DNA from: JAGSPQ01 sp038206395
GTDB taxonomy: Bacteria > Myxococcota > Myxococcia > Myxococcales > Myxococcaceae
Direction: 5' to 3'
Assembly: GCA_038206395.1 (NCBI GenBank)
Contig: JBBRAX010000010.1
Location: forward strand, 92,194 to 156,193
DNA: 64,000 nucleotides
The notes under the pieces are model-generated. The model was not told the origin of the DNA, ran no database searches, and worked only from the letters and a program-made list of their open reading frames with translations. The stretch's first letter is position 1, and each line of letters begins with the position of its first letter. Of this stretch, positions 1-7,238 are shown piece after piece. The position numbers and the translations under genes were made by a program.

Positions 1-1
1 G

Positions 2-466
2 ACGCTCGGAGCGACGGTCGGCGTCGAAGGCGACCGCTGGGGCTTCTTCGCGTCGGGCCAGAACATCGCGATCGAAAAGGACGACGGCACGAAGGGCTAT
101 GACCACCTTCAGGTCGCGACGGCGCACGGCACTTTCGCTTTCCTCACCGGGCGCCAGGGCCGGATGCGGTTCGAGCTGGGAGCGGACGCGGTGTTCGCTC
201 CGAACCTGATCGTGGTGGGGCCGACGGGCGGGCTGTCGGGCACGCTGTGGTTGTTCGGGCCGTTGGCGCTGGAAGGCTCGGCGATGGTGACGCCGTGGCC
301 TTACCTGCAGTTCGACGGGAAGATCGGCCTCGCGTTGGGGCTGGGTCCCGTCGGCATCCGGGCGGGCCTCCGGGCGCAGCTGCTCGACGATCGCGGTCTC
401 GTCGACGGCGTGATTCACCAGGACACCTTCCTCGGGCCGTACCTCGGCGTGTCGATGGTGTTCTAA
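2..466 (+). CDS. C-terminal part of an outer-membrane/secreted beta-rich protein (5' truncated)
   Basis: The open frame enters from the window edge, so the start is missing; 154 residues remain before TAA at 464-466. The visible part alternates short hydrophobic and polar stretches rich in Gly, Leu and Val and ends in a hydrophobic, Phe-terminated strand (…SMVF), a pattern typical of outer-membrane beta-strands. No enzymatic motif is seen. The next gene starts 9 nt downstream on the same strand. The outer-membrane idea rests only on composition and the terminal Phe. Confidence 0.5.
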   Translation, partial: TLGATVGVEGDRWGFFASGQNIAIEKDDGTKGYDHLQVATAHGTFAFLTGRQGRMRFELGADAVFAPNLIVVGPTGGLSGTLWLFGPLALEGSAMVTPWPYLQFDGKIGLALGLGPVGIRAGLRAQLLDDRGLVDGVIHQDTFLGPYLGVSMVF

Positions 467-475
467 GAAGCGCCC

Positions 476-850
476 ATGGGCCTGGTTGAGCGTGACTTCC
501 TGATGCGGCTGGTGAAGCAGCTGGCCGAGGTGCTCGCTCGGGCGATGAAGCTGAAGCTCGGCAAGAAGCATGAAGAGGCGGCCGAGGTGATCGAGTCGGG
601 CTGCCTGACGTTGCTCGGCATCGACTGGCAGACGCTGGCATGGGTGGACTCCAAGTCAGCGGCGCAGCTGCTGCAAACGCCGGCGCGGATTCACGCGTTC
701 GCGACGCTGCTCGAGAACCACGGGCTGCTTAGCGAGGACAAGGGCGACGCGGCAAAAGCGCGATCGAAGTTCCAGCACGCGCTCGAGCTGTACCGGGAGG
801 CCGGCAATGATACCGGCGCGGTCGAACGGCTGAAGGCGAAGCTCGCTTAG
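476..850 (+). CDS. Small helical protein, DUF6483-like
   Basis: A 124-residue, probably all-helical cytoplasmic protein. The N-terminal part (about 8-35: FLMRLVKQLAEVLARAM) is followed by a repeat-like helical pair resembling a TPR (about 85-115). The order 'MRxxxQLxxxLAR … LLGIDW' resembles the DUF6483 family, from memory and not searched. It starts 9 nt after the preceding gene and is probably co-transcribed with it. Its TAG stop overlaps the TAA stop of the convergent membrane protein gene within TTAG (847-850). Function unknown. Confidence 0.6.
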   Translation: MGLVERDFLMRLVKQLAEVLARAMKLKLGKKHEEAAEVIESGCLTLLGIDWQTLAWVDSKSAAQLLQTPARIHAFATLLENHGLLSEDKGDAAKARSKFQHALELYREAGNDTGAVERLKAKLA

Positions 851-1932
851 ACGGTGATGCCGACGCGCTGGGCGAGCTCGGGCTTGCGCAGCTTCCAGAT
901 CACGCCATCGAGCCAGTAGTGCGAGAGGGTGAGACTGACCCAGACGACCCCGCCCCAGGTGTACGCGTCCCAGCCCTTTCCCTGGGTGACGAAGGCGCCT
1001 GCGTAGATGACGCCGTAGACGCAGCCCGCGAGCGCGAGCAGGAAGGCGAAGTACATCGCGCCGCGCAGGTAGCCCGGCTGTCCGAGCCAGCTCACGATCT
1101 TCGCGTTCGGGTCGACGCCGTCCTTCCACTTGGTGCGGTGGTAGTGGCGAACGATGCCCAGGTACTGAAAGCCGTGCCAGCACGCGGCGGCCGCAAAGGC
1201 CGAGGTGTCATCAGTGGTGATGAAATGAAAAGGCACGAAGAAGCCGATCGCCGCGCAGCCGAGAAACGCGGCGCGGATCCACGCGGCCTTCGCCCACGGC
1301 TGGTTCCGATCTCGGATGCGCAGGAACATGAAGACCGCGAACATGAAGGCGACGGGCCCAAGCAGGCCGTTCACCACCGCGCCCGGCACCGGGTACCAGA
1401 AGATCTCGTAGCCGAAGAGCATGCGCGGCCCGATGTAGATGCGGTGCAGCAGACAGTAGAGGACGAAGAGCATCAGCATCGGCTTTTCGATGCGCATCGC
1501 CAGCGACGACTCGGGCTCTCCGGACTTGCGCTGGTAGATGCGCAGGATTCCCCAGTTCTGGGCGACGAAGTGCCACGTTGCCCAGTAGAGAATGGCCGAG
1601 TTGAGAATGCGGGTGCCGGTCACGCCGAGCACGAGGTTCGCGTAGACGACGAAGGCGGCAATCATCAGCGGCACGCCGACGAGCAACAGCTTCTGCGATT
1701 TCCACTCACGCGAGTCGAAGTACACGCGGGTCCAGGTCGAGATCAGATGAGGGCCGTTCGAGATCACCGCGACGGTGGCCAGAATGTAGAAGCCATCGAC
1801 CTTGAAGACCGACGCCGCGAGCCATGCGAACAGCACGACAGTGACGCTGAGAAAGAAGAACACGAAGTCCTTGCTCGGCGAGACGATGAACAAAGACCTG
1901 GGCGCAGGGGCTGCGATGTCAGCGGTACTCAT
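847..1932 (-). CDS. Polytopic membrane protein of unknown function
   Basis: 361 residues with about 8-9 hydrophobic segments (for example about 22-42, 48-66, 85-105, 160-180, 195-212, 228-246 and 300-322). Conserved-looking His/Trp motifs lie at membrane edges: WHFVAQNWG near residue 120, CWHGFQYLG and RHYHRTKW near 260, and LSHYWLDGVIWK near the C-terminus. Repeated WH and HYW motifs could bind a metal or cofactor, but the family is not recognised. ATG start at 1932. It is divergent from the methyltransferase gene at 1965, with only 32 nt between. Confidence 0.7.
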   Translation of the reverse strand: MSTADIAAPAPRSLFIVSPSKDFVFFFLSVTVVLFAWLAASVFKVDGFYILATVAVISNGPHLISTWTRVYFDSREWKSQKLLLVGVPLMIAAFVVYANLVLGVTGTRILNSAILYWATWHFVAQNWGILRIYQRKSGEPESSLAMRIEKPMLMLFVLYCLLHRIYIGPRMLFGYEIFWYPVPGAVVNGLLGPVAFMFAVFMFLRIRDRNQPWAKAAWIRAAFLGCAAIGFFVPFHFITTDDTSAFAAAACWHGFQYLGIVRHYHRTKWKDGVDPNAKIVSWLGQPGYLRGAMYFAFLLALAGCVYGVIYAGAFVTQGKGWDAYTWGGVVWVSLTLSHYWLDGVIWKLRKPELAQRVGITV

Positions 1933-1964
1933 GTGATGGCCCAGCGTCCTATACCAAGGGTCTG

Positions 1965-2681
1965 ATGATTCCTATCCGGCTGGTCCTGCTGCGGCCGCGC
2001 AACGCTGACAACCTGGGGGCGATCGCCCGGGCGATGAAGAATTTCGGGCTGTCCGACTGGGTGGTGGTGGCGCCGAATCCGCAGCTGCTCGAAGGGCCAG
2101 GCATGCACCGGCTGGCGGTGAAGTCGGGCGACCTGCTCGAGGCGGTGCGCCGGGTCGAGACGCTGGAAGAAGCAGTGGCCGACTGCACGTGGGTGGTGGG
2201 CACGACGATGCGACACATCGAGGGACGGCGAAGGTTGTTCCCGGCCGACGTGGCGAAGGAAGGCGTCGAGCGCGGCGAGGCTTTCGCGATCGTGTTTGGT
2301 GACGAGCGCAGCGGGCTGACGAACGAAGACCTCGCGCAGTGCCACGCGCTGTCGGTGATTCCCACCGCGGACGAGCAGCCGTCGCTGAACCTTTCGCAGG
2401 CGGTGGTGGTGTACGCGCACGCGCTGTTCGAGGCGCAGCGGGCGTCGAATGGAAAGCCTTTGCCTTTGCCTTCGCCTGCCCTCGCCGATGACGCGGCGCT
2501 GCGGGCGATGAAGGCGGCGATCGAAGAGACGCTGACCGCGGCCGGCTTTCTTCACGATGACGGGCGAGGAGCAGTGGACGGCCTGATGGCGACCCTGATG
2601 CGCGCGCACCCGACCAGGAAGGAAGCAGGGCTGTGGCTCGCGGCGTTGAAGTCGCAGACGAAGGCCCTGGTGCGGAAATGA
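1965..2681 (+). CDS. trmJ: tRNA/rRNA 2'-O-methyltransferase, TrmH/TrmJ family (SPOUT)
   Basis: A 238-residue SPOUT-fold, S-adenosylmethionine-dependent 2'-O-ribose methyltransferase. The N-terminal motif 1 is N-x-GAIARAMKNFG (about 14-26), motif 2 is IVFGDERSGLTNEDL (about 108-122, SAM knot), and motif 3 is SLNLSQAVVVYAHAL (about 140-154). This order and the short C-terminal helical extension fit TrmJ, which modifies position 32 of tRNA; the exact substrate is inferred. AAGGG at 1956-1960 precedes the ATG. The gene overlaps the following lipoprotein gene by ATGA, suggesting translational coupling. Confidence 0.85.
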   Translation: MIPIRLVLLRPRNADNLGAIARAMKNFGLSDWVVVAPNPQLLEGPGMHRLAVKSGDLLEAVRRVETLEEAVADCTWVVGTTMRHIEGRRRLFPADVAKEGVERGEAFAIVFGDERSGLTNEDLAQCHALSVIPTADEQPSLNLSQAVVVYAHALFEAQRASNGKPLPLPSPALADDAALRAMKAAIEETLTAAGFLHDDGRGAVDGLMATLMRAHPTRKEAGLWLAALKSQTKALVRK

Positions 2682-5305
2682 AGTGGGCCGTGATGATGCT
2701 GCTGCTCGCGATGCCTGGGTGCAACTGCCAGCCGGGAAGCGGGCCCGACGGCGGAGGCGGAGGAAAAGGCGGGGGCGGTGGCAGCGGAGGCGGCGCCGCA
2801 GTTACCGGGCGCTGCGACACGGACCTCGAGCGGTTCAAGACGGGCACGGGGACGTTGAAGCTCGTACCAATCACCGACAGCACGCAGCTGATTGGCGGGC
2901 CGACGGCGTACGGGAAGTTAGGCGACTACCTTTTTCAGAACGAGAAGATCCGCGTCATCGTGCAGGGCTTCGACCGCCACATCGGCGCGCAGCCTTTTGG
3001 CGGCACGATTCTCGACGCGGACTTCGTGCGGCCGGCGGGCGAGCCCGGGCAAGACCAGTTCGGCGAGCTGGGGCTGCTCTACAACTTCGGCCGAACGCTC
3101 GACCCGGACAAGTTCGAGATCCTTTCTGACGGCAGTGACGGCAGGTCGGTGGTGTTGGCGGTGACGGGGCTCGACGCGGCGAACGACTACCTGTCGATTC
3201 GCAACCAGCTGCGGAACATGGTCGGCCAGCTGCCGGTGACGGATCCGTACGAGCCGGTGACGCTGAAGATGACGAGCTACTTCATCTTGAATCCGAACGA
3301 GCAGCGGCTGCGGTTCGTGACGGCGTTCTGCAACACGAGCCCGGTGAAAGAGGTGGTGCTGGCGGTGGGCGACCTCACCGACCCGGGCTACGTGCTCGAG
3401 CTCTTCAACCCGCAGGCGTGCACGGCGGGCTTCGGCAGCGGAGGCCTGTGCTTCGGCCTCGATCGCATGAACTGGTTCGGCTACCAGGGCAACGGCATCG
3501 CGTACGGCTATTCGCCGTACAAAGCGGGATCTCCGCTGCAGCCCGAGCCACAGAACGCGGTGCTGACGGTCGCGGGAATCACCGGCACGATCATCGGAGC
3601 TGCGGGCCTCAACGGCCTGCTCACCTGGTTCGACGCGAGCAAGTCGAGCTGGCAGGGCGAGCTGCGGCTGCCCGGCGGAGGCAACGGCGTCTTCGCGCGC
3701 GACTTCGTGATTGGTCGGGACTTGGGGGAGCTCAATAACCTGATCGAGGGCGAGCGCGCGAAGGTGACCCAGGATCTGCCGGGCGAGGTGGAAGCGACGG
3801 TGACGTCGAACGGCGCTGCGCTGGCGAACGCGCGGGTCACCTTCCAGAGCAACAACGGCAACGTGGTGCTGATCACGGGCGCGGACGGAAAAGCAAAAGG
3901 GCTGCTGAGCCCGCGCCTGTGGACGGCGGCGGCGTGGACCCCGGGGCGGAACCCTTCGATGCCGAAGCCGGTGACGATCTCGGCGACGGCGCCCGCGGCG
4001 GTGGCCTTCGATCTGGTGACCCCGCGGACGCTGACGGTGAACGTGCGCGAGGCGAACGGCGGCGCGATGCCGGGGCGGGTGACGGTGCTTTGCGCGTCGG
4101 GTCCCTGCCCTGCTCCGCAGCGGACGCTGGTGGCGTTCGCCGACGTGCACAAGGATCCGATGCCGGACAACGTGCAGGCGGTGGGGTTCGTGGGCGTGAC
4201 CGGGACGCTGACGCTGCAGTTGCCTCCGGCGCAGTACCTGGTGCTGGTGAGCCGGGGGCCCGAGTACAGCATTCACCCGAACGGCTATCCCTCGACGCCG
4301 GGGACGTCGGTGGATCTGCGGAATGCGAATGGCACGGTGAACGCAGTGTTGGCGCGGGTGATCGACACGACGAACGCGATGGAGATCCTCAACAACGCAG
4401 ACGACGAGTTTGACGCGCAGGGGCTCGCCGCGCGCGGGCGGATGAACGACTGGATGACGCTGCTGTCCCGCGGGCTGCCGATCGTCGCGACCGGCACCAG
4501 CGACACCCACTACCGGGCGATGACGACGGGCTGGCGCTCCTTCGTCGAGATGGGCGTCGATGCGCCGGCGCAGTTCGACCCGATGCTGATGTCGACGCGG
4601 CTCAACGCGATGCGCGCGATGGTGACGAACGGGCCGTTTGCGAAGATCTCGGTGTACCGGGTCGATGCGGCGGGGACCCAGGTGACGCCGTCGACGGGGC
4701 CAGGCGGCACGGTGGTGCAGGACGTTCGCGATCTCGGGGTGAGCCTCGACATCCAGGTGCCCGAGTATCTGGACGTCACGCGCGTCGAGCTCTACCTGCA
4801 CAAGACGCAGGACGATCTCGCGTGCCCCATCGACCCGCTGTCTGCGAAGGCGGCGACGACGCGCGTGGCCTGTGACGGCGTCACGAACTCGAACTGGCCA
4901 GCGTCGGGGATCTCGGCGACGCAGGCGGTGGCCCTCAACGCGTCGGATCTACAGACCGTGACGACGGACTCGGGCGTGACGTACCGGCGGTACCGCAAGG
5001 GGGTGACGTTTCGTGTGCCCGCGCCGACGACCGACAACTGGGTCGTCGCGATGATCTACGGCAGCCGCACGCTGTTCCCGCTGAACTTCAACCCGCCCGG
5101 CAGCAGCGGGGCGTCTCAGCCGACCGCTCCATTTGCGCTCACGAACCCCGTGTTCATCGACGCGAACGGGGGTGGCTACGACAAGCCGCCGTTCAAGACG
5201 TCGGGGAGTACGCGGCGGGTCGCTTTGCCTGAGCGGGAGATCGTGCCACCCGGGTCGGTGGAAGAGATGCTGCAACGGTGGGGGGCTTTCGTCGGGACGC
5301 ACTGA
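2678..5305 (+). CDS. Large lipoprotein with a partial PHP (CehA/McbA-like) metallohydrolase domain
   Basis: 875 residues from an ATG that overlaps the trmJ stop (ATGA); an upstream in-frame start at 2633 would bury the signal peptide. Residues 1-17 form a lipoprotein signal (LLLAMPGC) followed by a Gly-rich tether. A long beta-rich region (about 60-560) includes an Ig-like/carboxypeptidase-regulatory-like segment near 375-480. Near residue 570-640 it joins ILNN…GRMNDWMTLLSRG to IVATGTSDTH, the C-terminal signature of CehA/McbA-type PHP hydrolases. The HxH and TDH metal-binding motifs expected upstream are not present, so the domain looks internally deleted and is probably inactive. Confidence 0.7.
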   Translation: MKWAVMMLLLAMPGCNCQPGSGPDGGGGGKGGGGGSGGGAAVTGRCDTDLERFKTGTGTLKLVPITDSTQLIGGPTAYGKLGDYLFQNEKIRVIVQGFDRHIGAQPFGGTILDADFVRPAGEPGQDQFGELGLLYNFGRTLDPDKFEILSDGSDGRSVVLAVTGLDAANDYLSIRNQLRNMVGQLPVTDPYEPVTLKMTSYFILNPNEQRLRFVTAFCNTSPVKEVVLAVGDLTDPGYVLELFNPQACTAGFGSGGLCFGLDRMNWFGYQGNGIAYGYSPYKAGSPLQPEPQNAVLTVAGITGTIIGAAGLNGLLTWFDASKSSWQGELRLPGGGNGVFARDFVIGRDLGELNNLIEGERAKVTQDLPGEVEATVTSNGAALANARVTFQSNNGNVVLITGADGKAKGLLSPRLWTAAAWTPGRNPSMPKPVTISATAPAAVAFDLVTPRTLTVNVREANGGAMPGRVTVLCASGPCPAPQRTLVAFADVHKDPMPDNVQAVGFVGVTGTLTLQLPPAQYLVLVSRGPEYSIHPNGYPSTPGTSVDLRNANGTVNAVLARVIDTTNAMEILNNADDEFDAQGLAARGRMNDWMTLLSRGLPIVATGTSDTHYRAMTTGWRSFVEMGVDAPAQFDPMLMSTRLNAMRAMVTNGPFAKISVYRVDAAGTQVTPSTGPGGTVVQDVRDLGVSLDIQVPEYLDVTRVELYLHKTQDDLACPIDPLSAKAATTRVACDGVTNSNWPASGISATQAVALNASDLQTVTTDSGVTYRRYRKGVTFRVPAPTTDNWVVAMIYGSRTLFPLNFNPPGSSGASQPTAPFALTNPVFIDANGGGYDKPPFKTSGSTRRVALPEREIVPPGSVEEMLQRWGAFVGTH

Positions 5306-5404
5306 AGCTGCGGGAGGTTGGAGAAGTCCGTTCTTGCTGATGCTCAGCCTCCGATGCTCTCGGATGAACGGGCGCGCGGGGGATCCTGTCTGAGCGGATT
5401 CACT

Positions 5405-6370
5405 TCAGTTTCCGTCCGAGCTTCCCCAGCGGTACCCGAGGTCGTCGATCTGCCAGAACAATTCGCCGACCAGCGCGCCGGAAACGACGAGCCGATCGGC
5501 GTGTTCACGCGCCTCCACATACGCCGCAGCGCCCGCCGCATCGAAGGTGTGAAAGACGAGCGTGTCGAGCTGCGCGAGCCGCGCGGCGAGAAGCTGCAGC
5601 AGCGCCATCAGCCGGTGATTTCCGCCGTACGCGCCGCAGCCCCAGTGGCCGGTGTGGATGACGACCGATGCTCCCTGCGACTCGAGCCGCGCAGCAGTGA
5701 AGCCCGTGAAGGCGGTGCTGACGACGGTCGAGATCTCGGCGGGCGAGTACCTGCCCGAGCCGCCGGCAGGGGCCTCCATCGCGAGGATGTTGCTGACGGT
5801 CGCAGGGTCCAATCGCGCGACGAGGCTCCGAATGGTCTCGAGCGTGGCGCGGTGCATCGCGTTGCCGTAGATCGAGCGCCCGCCCCTCGACGTCGCGATC
5901 GCACACGACCGTTCGGCCCCCTTCACCAACACCGGCGTCGCGCGCTCGCCCTCGGTGGTCAGCGGAACCAGCCCCGCGATCGGCTCGGCCACCAGCGACT
6001 CGCGAAGCGACGCCAGCACCGGATGCTCGGCGACCTGGTGCTCGTCCTGTGCGAACAACCCCGACCCGTACGCATAGAAGAGGTTCGCATCGGCAAAGTT
6101 CACGTGCCACGCCACAGAGCCCGGCGCCGCAGCGGCGTAGTCGAAGACCCCCGCCTGGCTCTTCCACTCGCACGCACGAGAAGGCACTCGCGCCGGCAGC
6201 GACCCCGCCTTCCACCGCGTCACCTCGATCTGCCCCCGCACCGGCGTGGCGATCGCGTGAATCAGCTTCTTGTTGGCGTCTTGAAGCTTCGGCGGGTGCC
6301 GCGCCGCCAACGCCTCGCCATCGAAGCTCGCCCGCGCCAACAGAGTCACCTCGTCCGCCTCAAGAGTCAT
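5405..6370 (-). CDS. PARG-like macrodomain protein (putative poly(ADP-ribose) glycohydrolase-related)
   Basis: 321 residues, apparently cytoplasmic. The middle (about 90-120) reads WHVNFADANLFYAYGSGLF then AQDEHQVAEHP, at the place where PARG enzymes carry FAN…GGG…QEEI; the acidic pair in QDEHQ is the candidate catalytic loop. Near residue 240 is HWGCGAYGGNHRLMALLQ, closely like the PARG motif NWGCGAFGGD…LKALLQ. The three-Gly loop is not conserved, so hydrolase activity is uncertain; ADP-ribose binding is inferred. It is divergent from rpsU. Confidence 0.6.
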   Translation of the reverse strand: MTLEADEVTLLARASFDGEALAARHPPKLQDANKKLIHAIATPVRGQIEVTRWKAGSLPARVPSRACEWKSQAGVFDYAAAAPGSVAWHVNFADANLFYAYGSGLFAQDEHQVAEHPVLASLRESLVAEPIAGLVPLTTEGERATPVLVKGAERSCAIATSRGGRSIYGNAMHRATLETIRSLVARLDPATVSNILAMEAPAGGSGRYSPAEISTVVSTAFTGFTAARLESQGASVVIHTGHWGCGAYGGNHRLMALLQLLAARLAQLDTLVFHTFDAAGAAAYVEAREHADRLVVSGALVGELFWQIDDLGYRWGSSDGN

Positions 6371-6372
6371 AT

Positions 6373-6417
6373 GGACTCTTTAGTCCGTCTGATCAGGTTC
6401 CGGCAAGTCGTCTTGCC
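6373..6417 (+). promoter_or_regulatory. Two short hairpins in the rpsU upstream region
   Basis: Two perfect small inverted repeats lie in tandem between the divergent PARG-like and rpsU genes: GGACT-CTTT-AGTCC at 6373-6386 and GGCAAG-TCGT-CTTGCC at 6402-6417, the second followed by TTT. If the rpsU transcript starts upstream of them they would form leader hairpins; they could equally be operator half-sites. No conventional -10/-35 pair is obvious. Confidence 0.3.
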
Positions 6418-6480
6418 TTTGCCGGATATGTGGGGGATACGCGCCGCCCGACAGATTTTGGCCCTTCAGTGGGCACTTGA

Positions 6481-6489
6481 AGGAGGTGA
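6481..6489 (+). promoter_or_regulatory. Strong Shine-Dalgarno of rpsU
   Basis: AGGAGGTGA is a near-perfect anti-16S match with a 9-nt gap before the rpsU ATG at 6499. It is far stronger than the sites of the other genes in this cluster, as expected for a highly made ribosomal protein, and it fixes the start. Confidence 0.8.
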
Positions 6490-6498
6490 AAAAGCTCA

Positions 6499-6693
6499 AT
6501 GACGACCATCCGCGTCAAGGACGGCGAGTCGATCGAAGGAGCGCTGAAGCGCTTCAAGAAGGCCACCGAGAAAGCAGGAATTCTCTCCGAGATTCGCAAG
6601 CGTGAGCACTACGAGAAGCCTTCTGTGAAGAAGAAGAAGAAGGCGCTCGCAGCGAAGAAGCGTGCAGTGAAGAAGCTGCGCAAGAACTTCTAA
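6499..6693 (+). CDS. rpsU: 30S ribosomal protein S21
   Basis: 64 residues, the usual bS21 length. The N-terminal half (TIRVKDGESIEGALKRFKKATEKAGILSE is the family pattern, residues 3-31) precedes a basic tail of Lys-rich helices ending KKLRKNF. bS21 sits on the small-subunit platform near the 16S 3' end and helps initiation. It heads the cluster rpsU-yqeY-dnaG-rpoD, the classical macromolecular synthesis arrangement that ties translation, replication priming and transcription together. Confidence 0.95.
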   Translation: MTTIRVKDGESIEGALKRFKKATEKAGILSEIRKREHYEKPSVKKKKKALAAKKRAVKKLRKNF

Positions 6694-6765
6694 GCGCCGT
6701 CAGTGGGTGCGAGGGGTTGGCGTCAAGTCAGCCTCTCGCCCTACCCCTTTTCCCTGGAGAACCCC

Positions 6766-7224
6766 ATGGCGACCCTGAAAGAGCGCATCGATGCTGACCT
6801 GAAGGATGCGATGCGGGCGAAGGACGAGCTGAAGCTCAACACGCTGCGGATCATGAAGAGCAGCATCAAGTACAAGGAAGTCGAGCCGGGGGCGTCGCTG
6901 TTGGACGAGCCGCAGATCCTTGGAGTGTTCACCACGATGATCAAACAGCGCCGCGACTCGATCGAGCAGTTCCGCGCTGGTGGACGCAATGATCTCGCGG
7001 ACAAGGAAGAGAAGGAAATCGCGGTGATCCAGCTGTACATGCCGCAGCAGCTGTCGGCCGCCGAGCTCTCGGCTGAGATCGCCAAAGCCATCACCGAAGC
7101 GAACGCCACCAGCGCCAAAGACATGGGCTCGGTGATGAAGATCGCGACTCCGCGCCTGAAGGGAAAGGCCGAGGGCAAGGCCATCTCGGAAGAAGTGAAA
7201 GCGCAGCTGGCGAAGCTCGGCTAG
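6766..7224 (+). CDS. yqeY: GatB/YqeY domain protein
   Basis: 152 residues. The start ATG at 6766 (MATLKERIDADLKDAMRAKDE) is preceded by GGAGA at 6756-6760; an in-frame start at 6703 would add an unrelated 21-residue leader. The protein has the whole YqeY pattern: N-terminal helical LKERI…MRAKDELKLNTLRIMKSSIK, a central Q…RRDSIEQFRAGGRNDLA…E…EI…I..YMPQQLS, and a C-terminal segment ending KGKAEGKAISEEVKAQL. The domain resembles the tRNA-binding tail of amidotransferase GatB; YqeY function is not settled. It lies between rpsU and dnaG as in many bacteria. Confidence 0.9.
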   Translation: MATLKERIDADLKDAMRAKDELKLNTLRIMKSSIKYKEVEPGASLLDEPQILGVFTTMIKQRRDSIEQFRAGGRNDLADKEEKEIAVIQLYMPQQLSAAELSAEIAKAITEANATSAKDMGSVMKIATPRLKGKAEGKAISEEVKAQLAKLG

Positions 7225-7238
7225 GTCAAAGACCGTTA

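Noticed and set aside
2918..4801. A 627-residue minus-strand frame inside the PHP-like lipoprotein gene
   Set aside because: Arg/His-rich shadow frame; the plus frame has a lipoprotein signal and recognisable motifs.
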